The notes under the pieces were generated by a model, which was not told the DNA's origin, ran no database searches, and saw only the letters and a list, made by a program, of their open reading frames with translations. This document shows, one piece after another, positions 58,552 to 64,000 of a stretch of DNA of 64,000 bases (position 1 is the first letter of the stretch; the number at the start of each line of letters is the position of its first letter). The translations under genes were made by a program, and so were the position numbers. The stretch comes from Prado023 sp963700395 (GTDB lineage: Bacteria; Actinomycetota; Actinomycetes; S36-B12; CAIYMF01), in contig CAVOXI010000005.1 of NCBI GenBank assembly GCA_963700395.1, positions 168,091 through 232,090 on the forward strand. The letters run 5' to 3'.

Positions 58552-58589
58552 TGTTCAGTCGCTTGCCCAGCCCGCCGAAGACAGACGGT

Positions 58590-59228
58590 GTGACGGCAGC
58601 ACCAGGACGCGGCCCGGGGTCCCCGCTGGACCCCGAGGCGTGGGGGCTCGATCTGCAGGCTCCTGCCAACCGGGCGCTCGCGGTGCTGCGCTGGAGCGTC
58701 TCCGCGCTCATGGTCGTCACGGTGGCCTGGCTGAGCTTCACCCGCAACGGCTGGGTGCCGTTCCTCTCCGGGGTCGACCTCGGGGTTCACGAGTTCGGCC
58801 ACCTGCTGTTCGCGTGGGCCCCCTTCCTGGTCGTCGCCACGGCCGGCAGCGCCGTCCAGGTCGCCGCGCCCATGGCGCTCGCCAGCTACTTCTGGTGGCG
58901 CGGGGATCGCCTCGGCGCGGCCCTGCTCCTGGGCTGGCTCGGGATGTCGCTGCACAACGTCGCGGTGTATGTGGGGGACGCGCAGCGGATGGTGCTGCCG
59001 CTGTTCGGCGACGACGGATCGGGCGCCGGCCACGACTGGCACAACATCCTCGGGGCCCTCGGCCTCCTCCAGCAGACCGACGTGCTCGCCGGGCTGGTGA
59101 CCGCAGCAGCCGCGCTCGCGTTCCTCGGCTCGCTCGGCCTCGTCGCGTGGTGGGCCTGGCAGGACCTGCGGCCAGCCCCGCGCCCTGCGCCGTCCACGTG
59201 GCGGCTGCCCGTGCGACAGCGGCGCTGA
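58590..59228 (+). CDS. Membrane protein with HEFGH zinc-protease-like motif
   Basis: 212 residues from GTG 58590. About five hydrophobic segments: ALMVVTVAWLSF, LLFAWAPFLVVATAG, VAAPMALASYFW, AALLLGWLGMSLHNVAVYVG and VLAGLVTAAAALAFLGSLGL. VDLGVHEFGHLLFAW contains HExxH inside the membrane zone, as in M50-type proteases, and later HDWHNILGALGLL offers further His/Asp. It resembles small actinobacterial M50-like proteins; proteolysis is not shown. It stands alone between repeat copies. Confidence 0.7.
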   Translation: MTAAPGRGPGSPLDPEAWGLDLQAPANRALAVLRWSVSALMVVTVAWLSFTRNGWVPFLSGVDLGVHEFGHLLFAWAPFLVVATAGSAVQVAAPMALASYFWWRGDRLGAALLLGWLGMSLHNVAVYVGDAQRMVLPLFGDDGSGAGHDWHNILGALGLLQQTDVLAGLVTAAAALAFLGSLGLVAWWAWQDLRPAPRPAPSTWRLPVRQRR

Positions 59229-59404
59229 TCAACCGGCGAGCGCGGGGCGCACGGGCTCGCGGGCGCCCCAGCCGAGCCACTCCGGGCGCGTGGCGGGCAT
59301 GCCACTGCGCCCGTGCTCACCCTGCCGCACGGCCAGGACCTGGTGGATCGTGATGCCACCGCGCTCGAAGGCTCCTCGCCGACCCACCCCACTTCACACC
59401 CAAG

Positions 59405-59421
59405 GTGCCCCACAACGCCGC
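59405..59421. repeat. Dispersed short repeat, copy 2
   Basis: GTGCCCCAC-AA-CGCCGC. Minus-strand reading: RYAALWGTLG. See copies at 58042 and 59931. Confidence 0.4.
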
Positions 59422-59510
59422 GTACCGTTCCGGTCGCGGCTGTGCGACATAGCGCCGCCTGCTGGGCGCCTGACCGCGGCGTGCCCGGACGAGGAGGGCA
59501 TCATGGGCGC

Positions 59511-59837
59511 ATGCCGCCATCTGTCAGCGCGACCCGCAGCTACACCGGTGACTACGAGACCGTGTTCGACGCCGCGTGTTGGGCTGCACTGGAGGCGGGG
59601 ATGACGGTGAACCACGCCGACCGGGTATCGGGGGTCATCAGCCTCTCGGCACCGGCATCGTGGTCGTCCTGGGGTGAGAACCTCGGGATTCGCATCGGAC
59701 AGGCGTCACCCGGCCACATCCAGGTCATCGCCCGCTCCACTCAGAAGCTCACCCTCGTCGACTGGGGCAAGAACGCGAAGAACATCGACACGCTGTTCCG
59801 CCAGATCGATGCAGCCCTGGCCAGCCGAGCGCAGTGA
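59511..59837 (+). CDS. Conserved-looking small protein, unknown
   Basis: 108 residues. TGDYETVFDAACWAALEAGM, HADRVSGVISLSAPASW and IQVIARSTQKLTLVDWGKNA suggest an alpha/beta domain like those in small envelope proteins, in which a helix pairs with a curved sheet. It has no signal peptide. ATG 59511 lies 14 nt after GAGGAGG; an ATG at 59503 is better spaced but out of frame, so a one-base error is possible. No family assigned. Confidence 0.55.
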   Translation: MPPSVSATRSYTGDYETVFDAACWAALEAGMTVNHADRVSGVISLSAPASWSSWGENLGIRIGQASPGHIQVIARSTQKLTLVDWGKNAKNIDTLFRQIDAALASRAQ

Positions 59838-59930
59838 CGCCGCACTCGACGACGGTTCCGGGGTCGTACACCTACCACGCATGGACCGGACCCTGTTGGG
59901 GTGGCTTGGGTGGCAACCAGTTCTGGGTCG

Positions 59931-59947
59931 GTGCCCCACAGCGCCGC
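59931..59947. repeat. Dispersed short repeat, copy 3
   Basis: GTGCCCCAC-AG-CGCCGC. Minus-strand reading: RLAALWGTDP. Confidence 0.4.
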
Positions 59948-60098
59948 CAGTCGCGCACTCGGGGGAAGGCGTCGCAGCTCCCGGAGCGGGCACGCTTGCC
60001 CGACGCTCGCGCTGCGTGCGACGCTGGCGCCGCCCCGAGCGGCTCGCGGACTAGGGGTGCAGTGCCCGGCAAGCGTCAACCGCTCGGAGGAGGCAAGC

Positions 60099-60413
60099 GT
60101 GTCGTGGATCGTGCTCATCGTGTCCGGGATCTTTGAGGCGGTGTGGGCCATCGCGCTCGACCGTTCCGATGGGTTCACCCGCCTGGCCCCGTCATTGGTG
60201 TTCGGCGTTGCTCTCGTGGTCTCGATGGGCGGTCTCGCCTACGCGATGCGGGAACTCCCCGTGGGCACGTCCTACGCCGTGTGGGTGGGGATCGGTGCCT
60301 CGCTCACCGTGGTCTACTCCATGGCCACCGGCCTGGAGTCGGTGTCCGCACTCAAGATCGCGTTCCTCGCGATGATCATCGGCGGGGTGATCGGGCTCAA
60401 GGTGGTGCACTGA
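60099..60413 (+). CDS. sugE: SMR-family exporter, SugE/Gdx-like
   Basis: 104 residues with four membrane helices. The essential Glu is in IVSGIFEAVWAIAL; GFTRLAPS, LPVGTSYAVWVGIGA and GGVIGLKVVH match SugE/Gdx rather than EmrE. Gdx proteins export guanidinium in exchange for protons; some also accept quaternary ammonium compounds. GTG 60099 has GGAGGAGG. A single gene suggests a homodimer. I see no clear guanidine riboswitch upstream. Confidence 0.9.
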   Translation: MSWIVLIVSGIFEAVWAIALDRSDGFTRLAPSLVFGVALVVSMGGLAYAMRELPVGTSYAVWVGIGASLTVVYSMATGLESVSALKIAFLAMIIGGVIGLKVVH

Positions 60414-60737
60414 CCACCGGATAGCCGACCCGGCAGCCGGGCGTCCTCGCAAGGGCCCCGCGTCGCGCGCGTCCGGTACGTCCCCGGGCAGCGAGCTCGG
60501 GCGGCCCTGCAGGGGGGATCGGCCGCCTGTGGACTGTCAAGCAGGAGGCTGACCGTCCGATGGGCCCTTGGCTGTCCGCACCCAGAACCAACCAAGCTGC
60601 ATCCTCTGCGGGCAACGGATGATCGTTGGGGCGTTCCGGGGTTCATGGGGCGATGTCGGCCGCGTTTGAGCCAGCGGATCTGCCGCGAGGGTCATCTCAG
60701 AGTGGATCACCCCGTTGGCGGTGCGGCCGTCGGCCGT
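60414..60737. other. Intergenic region without a supported gene
   Basis: 324 nt between convergent genes. A small stem (CCCGG-CAG-CCGGG near 60430) could end the SMR message. Nothing else recognised. Confidence 0.4.
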
Positions 60738-61772
60738 TCAGGTGGGGCGTCGTCTGGTGACGGCGAGGACGGCGACGGTGACCAGGGCGGCGGTGAGGGT
60801 GAGGAAGATGACGGTTTCCACGGTCTGGATGGCCCAGAAGTGGGCGGCTGCTTGGTAGCGGATCTGGTAGTGGAGGCCCAGCCCGTCGAGGGTTGTCGTG
60901 CAGCTCTCCGAGACGGTCCCGACGCCGTCCCTGGACTTGTCGACGGTGAGGTCGGGGCAGTACTGGCGCAGGGTGTCGAGGTTGCTGCTGGTGTTGGGGA
61001 TCAGGTGTCCCGATGGGTCGGTGACGCTGCCTGAGATGAACAGGTCCTCTGCTCCGACATGGGCGCGGAACTCGTCGTCAGGGGTCCCGCCGGGGTTCTG
61101 CAGCAGGGTGGTGAGGGGAACGTCGACGGTGGTCGTGTCGATCGGTGCGAAGTGCACGCGGATCCAGTGCATCGGGATGCGCACGACCACGTAGACCGCG
61201 AGGGTCACGGCCATGGCGGGGATGGTCCGACGGATCAGGGCACTGGCCGCCACACCCAGGGACAGGGCGAACAGGATGCATGCCACTGGCACGATGCCGC
61301 TGATGTCGTACCAGGTGCTGTTGAACCGGCCCCCGAACGCGGCGTTGAGCGGGTCCAGCGCCCAGGCGGTGAGCAGCCCGATGGCCAGCGCGCCGAGGGC
61401 GATCACGCCGAAGATCAGCGCGATCTTGCTGGTGATCCAGCGCAGCGGGCTGACCGACTGGGTCCAGACCAGGCGATGGGTGCCGGCTTCGTACTCGCGG
61501 GACACCAGCGGGGCGCCGATGAACAGCCCGGCCAGGATGGGCAGCACGATCAGCGCGCCGGTGACCGGGGGCATGGAGTGGAAGTGCCCAGCCATCGCTT
61601 CGAGGGCTTTCGCGCAGTCCCCGTCGGTGTCCAGGCAGTCCGGCAGTCCCAGGGCGCGGGCCCGGTCGCGGGCGATGCTCCCCAGAACGGCCAGACCGAC
61701 GACCGCCACGATGAGGATGACGGCACCAACGGCGGCCTGGGCGCGGTGCTGACGCCACGTCAACCAGATCAT
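60738..61772 (-). CDS. ABC exporter permease
   Basis: 344 residues with about six membrane helices (VGAVILIVAVVGLAVLGSIA, ALIVLPILAGLFIGAPLVSR, IALIFGVIALGALAIGLLTA, VACILFALSLGVAASALI and others) and a ~110-residue outer loop before the last helix. EYEAGTHRLVWTQSVSPLRW is typical of ABC-2 type permeases paired with GntR/YtrA regulators in actinomycetes. The ATG overlaps the ATPase stop. Substrate unknown; often linked to envelope stress or peptide antibiotics. Confidence 0.8.
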   Translation of the reverse strand: MIWLTWRQHRAQAAVGAVILIVAVVGLAVLGSIARDRARALGLPDCLDTDGDCAKALEAMAGHFHSMPPVTGALIVLPILAGLFIGAPLVSREYEAGTHRLVWTQSVSPLRWITSKIALIFGVIALGALAIGLLTAWALDPLNAAFGGRFNSTWYDISGIVPVACILFALSLGVAASALIRRTIPAMAVTLAVYVVVRIPMHWIRVHFAPIDTTTVDVPLTTLLQNPGGTPDDEFRAHVGAEDLFISGSVTDPSGHLIPNTSSNLDTLRQYCPDLTVDKSRDGVGTVSESCTTTLDGLGLHYQIRYQAAAHFWAIQTVETVIFLTLTAALVTVAVLAVTRRRPT

Positions 61773-62684
61773 GACCGGCCCCCCGTTGGGGGTGCGGTCG
61801 CCGGGGCGGGGTCTCGAGGTAGGCCAGGACGAGGTCCTCGAGGTCGACCGGGGACTGGGTCAGGGCCGGGTTGAGCAGCGGTTCGGGGGTGCGCACCAGG
61901 AGTCGGGCGTGCCGCTCGAACCGGGTGTCGGTGAGGACCTCGACCCCGGCGGGCAGCTTCGCGAGTTGGTCCGACCGGCCCGGCGACCCACCGGTGCTCG
62001 GCGAGCAGCTCGTCGATCTCGCCGTGGAGCCGCAGCCGCGCGTCACGGATGACCACGAGGTGATCGCAGACCCGGGCCAGTTCCCCGACGAGGTGGGAGG
62101 ACAGCATCACCGTCATCCCGGACGCGGCGGCGGTGTCGACCAGGGTGCGGAGGAACTCCCGGCGGGCGATCGGGTCCAGGGCGGCCAACGGTTCGTCGAG
62201 CAGCAGCACGTTCGGGGCGTTTGGCCACCGCGATGGCCAGGGCGACCTGGGCGCGCTGCCCGCCGGAGAGCCGGCCGGCCTTGCGGTCCAGCGGGACCTC
62301 GGCGGCGGCCAGCCGATCGCGCGCCAGATCGTCGTCCCAGGTCGGGTTCATCGACCGGCCGAAGCGCAGCAGGTCGGTGACGGTGAAGTCGCCGTACAGC
62401 GGGCAGTCCTGGGCCACGAACCCCACCCTCGACAGGAACCCCGGGCCGCTGTTCGGTGACTCCCCGGCCACCCGCAGCTGCCCCGTCGACGCGGGCAGCA
62501 GCCCGACGAGGAGGTTGAGCATCGTCGTCTTCCCGGCCCCGTTGGGCCCCACGACCGCGGTGATCGACCCGGCAGGCAAGGCCATGGTGACCTCGCGCAG
62601 GGCCCAGAAGTCGCCGTACCGCCGACCGACGTCCACCAGATCCACGGCGGCCACCGGGCGGCGGAACTCCAGGGCGGCACTCAT
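61769..62684 (-). CDS. ABC exporter ATPase, three frame breaks
   Basis: Walker A VVGPNGAGKTTMLNLLVG, signature LSGGQRAQVALA, Walker B NVLLLDEPLAALDP-like (LLLDEPLAALDP) and the H loop MLSSHLVGELARVCD lie in successive frames. Breaks are near 62215, 61985 and 61805; the last is a missing C in a C run, after which the end overlaps the permease ATG. ATG 62684 overlaps the GntR stop. The protein would be about 305 residues. Confidence 0.8.
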
Positions 62685-63073
62685 GCGCTGGCCTCGGTGC
62701 CCGACGCCCACATCGTCGCCCGGACCACGTCCATGATCCCGTCGTCGTCCAACCCAGCCGCCCGCGCCGCGACGATCCACGGCTCGAGCTGGTGCGCCAG
62801 CGTGGACAGCGACTCGGGGTTCGCCTGGGTCAGGCTGCGTTGCACGAAGGTGCCCCGGCCGGGGCGACCCACCACCAGGCCCTCGTACTCCAACTCCTTG
62901 TACGCCTTCTGCACCGTGTTCGGGTTGATCACCACCGTGGCGGCGACCTCGTGCGCGGTGGGCAACTTGTCCCCGGGCTGCAACCACCCCAGCCGCAGAG
63001 CCTGCTTCACCTGCTGCACCAACTGCGCATACGGAGCCAAGCCACTGTGGGGATCGATCCGGAAGTCCAGCAC
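62681..63073 (-). CDS. GntR-family (YtrA subfamily) regulator
   Basis: 130 residues. The N-terminal winged helix has PYAQLVQQVKQALRLGWLQP, KLPTAHEVAATVVINPNTVQ and GLVVGRPGRGTFV; the short C-terminal helical tail is YtrA-like. It heads an operon with the ATPase and permease, which such proteins repress. Start GTG 63073 lies 16 nt from the palindrome at 63089. Confidence 0.93.
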   Translation of the reverse strand: MLDFRIDPHSGLAPYAQLVQQVKQALRLGWLQPGDKLPTAHEVAATVVINPNTVQKAYKELEYEGLVVGRPGRGTFVQRSLTQANPESLSTLAHQLEPWIVAARAAGLDDDGIMDVVRATMWASGTEASA

Positions 63074-63088
63074 GTCCGAAACCTATAC

Positions 63089-63106
63089 TACCTAGGCAGA
63101 TAGGTA
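63089..63106. promoter_or_regulatory. GntR/YtrA operator
   Basis: TACCTA-N6-TAGGTA is an inverted repeat overlapping the promoter zone (minus-strand TAGTAT at 63090-63085). It is the expected autoregulatory site of the adjacent GntR protein. Confidence 0.6.
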
Positions 63107-63189
63107 AAGCGCGCTTCGGTTGGTCAAAGCCAAGCTCGCCCACTCATCTGGCGGCCGGCCGCCAGTCATAGGAATCGGGAAGCCGCCGC

Positions 63190-63721
63190 ACGGTGGACCC
63201 GGGCGCGCTCGGCCACGACCATCACCGTCCACCACGGGGCTCTGGCCTTCCTGCTCGGGATCAATGCCCTGCGCGCGTCCGAGGCCGCGGCGGTGCGGGT
63301 CGAGGACTACGCCGACACGCTGCGCGGCTACCGGGTCCTGCACCTGGTCGGCAAGGGCAACAAGCCGGCCACCATGCCGCTGACCGTGCCGGTGCTGCGG
63401 GCGTTGGAGGCGTGCCGCGGCGAGCGCACTGTGGGGCCGCTGGTCCGCCGACCGTTCTCCGGGAACCCGATCGACCGCCGCGACGTCGATCGCATGGTCG
63501 CCCGGATCGCCAAGGCCGCGGCAGATCCCGCGGCACATCAGCCCGCACTCGCTGCGCCACGCCGCGATCACCAACGCCCTGGACGCCGGCGTCCCCCTGC
63601 GCGATGCCCAGATCCTGGCCCGGCACGCCGACCCCCGCACCACGGAGCACTACGACCGCGCCCGCGGCAACCTCGACCGCCACGGCGTGCACTTCCTCAC
63701 CGCCTACGTCGCCGGCGTCTG
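63190..63721 (+). pseudogene. Tyrosine recombinase, truncated and frame-broken
   Basis: The catalytic domain is readable: ALAFLLGINALRASEAAAVR (first Arg), then a shift near 63535, HISPHSLRHAAITNALDAGV (HxxR), ILARHADPRTTEHYDRARGN (His/Tyr) and FLTAYVAGV to TGA 63721. The N-terminal core-binding domain is absent; sequence upstream of ~63190 does not resemble it. This integrase type is common in actinobacterial mobile elements. It marks an old element near the right end. Confidence 0.78.
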
Positions 63722-64000
63722 AACGGCGCCCGGTACCAATCAGCTCTCGGTTGGGCTCGCACAAACCCGCGGCATACCGCCGCGAGCTTGGCGCCTTCAG
63801 GCGGGCGCGGCACCGCCCGCAGGGACTCGGCACGAACTCTCGGGCGATTCACACTGACGGCCCTGCGGCCGGCCCCGAAACCGCCCTCCGCCGACAGCGC
63901 CCGAAGAGCGAGACTGGGCGCCTCGTGCCACGCTCGACGACGACGCGTTGTACGCCCAGGCTCCGGTTACCAGCAGCTACCTGAACGAAGAACAGGACAG
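63722..64000. other. Right-end region without a supported gene
   Basis: 279 nt after the recombinase remnant. It contains the repeat copy at 63772-63797 and no frame with coding character. Confidence 0.4.
63772..63797. repeat. Dispersed short repeat, copy 4
   Basis: GCATAC then CGCCGCGAGCTTGGCGCCTT. Shares 19 of 20 bases with 58053-58072 and 14 bases with 58298-58311. Confidence 0.45.

Noticed and set aside
60000..60098. Guanidine riboswitch upstream of the SugE/Gdx gene
   Set aside because: I could not find the conserved loops of guanidine-I, -II or -III motifs; only generic GC-rich stems occur. A covariance-model search would settle it.
59872..60178. Minus-strand frame with RLAALWGTDPELV as a DNA-binding gene
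   Set aside because: The frame lacks a start, overlaps the SMR gene region and is better explained by the dispersed repeat.
59405..60413. Integron-like cassette array (small genes between repeats, SMR exporter, recombinase nearby)
   Set aside because: The repeats lack the GTTRRRY/RYYYAAC ends and paired inner boxes of attC sites, and the recombinase lacks any visible IntI-specific segment.

Overview
The window is high-GC DNA with the gene content of an actinomycete. The evidence is a mycothiol glycosyltransferase (mshA), carD, senX3-regX3 with phoU, an HbhA-like Lys/Ala-rich protein beside its XRE regulator, a DUF2516 membrane protein and a DUF4032 protein next to an MsiK-type ATPase. Several blocks recall Mycobacterium tuberculosis order: Rv0474-0476 (XRE, hbhA, DUF2516), Rv0486-0491 (mshA, YbjN protein, gpm, senX3, regX3) and Rv3584-3579c (lpqE, carD, ispD, ispF, cysS, rlmB). 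Genus cannot be fixed from sequence alone.

Layout. 1-8.4 kb: small housekeeping genes (nitrobindin-like, Fur, YgfZ, dtd, DUF4388, BKACE, asparaginase II) and the hbhA/XRE/DUF2516/methyltransferase block. 8.4-20.8 kb: core chromosome with gpmA, mshA, phoU, senX3-regX3, lpqE-like, carD, ispDF, cysS, rlmB and an esterase. 20.8-35.2 kb: DUF4032 plus MsiK, a membrane hydrolase, then a minus-strand maltodextrin operon (malE-malE-malF-malG-GH13-malK), maltokinase and a tRNA-Thr. 35.6-51 kb: a second sugar region with two tandem alpha-glucosidases, a neopullulanase-like GH13, a LacI regulator with clear operators, a second complete ABC importer, a decayed LacI gene, a GH32 beta-fructosidase, a ketosamine-kinase-like gene and an esterase. 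51.8-64 kb: an accessory, partly decayed tract with a DUF4287/glycosyltransferase chimera, a secreted clan GH-A-like protein, a serine hydrolase lipoprotein, GNAT, a membrane HEFGH protein, an SMR exporter, a GntR-regulated ABC exporter and a tyrosine recombinase remnant.

The genes appear to work together in three ways. Phosphate sensing is grouped (phoU opposite senX3-regX3, with a PHO-box-like repeat between them). Alpha-glucan and sucrose-type oligosaccharide uptake and breakdown fills about 25 kb, with four GH13 enzymes, one GH32, two importers, three MsmX/UgpC-type ATPases and maltokinase. The GntR/ABC set at the right end is a typical self-contained exporter operon.

Two general properties stand out. 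About ten genes have a -10 hexamer ending 6-7 nt before the start codon, which indicates leaderless transcripts. Many genes, mostly beyond 26 kb, carry single-base frame breaks, often in G or C runs, while the reading frames on both sides stay well conserved. This suggests uncorrected sequencing indels, with true decay added in a few places (second LacI, alpha-glucosidases, right-end tract).
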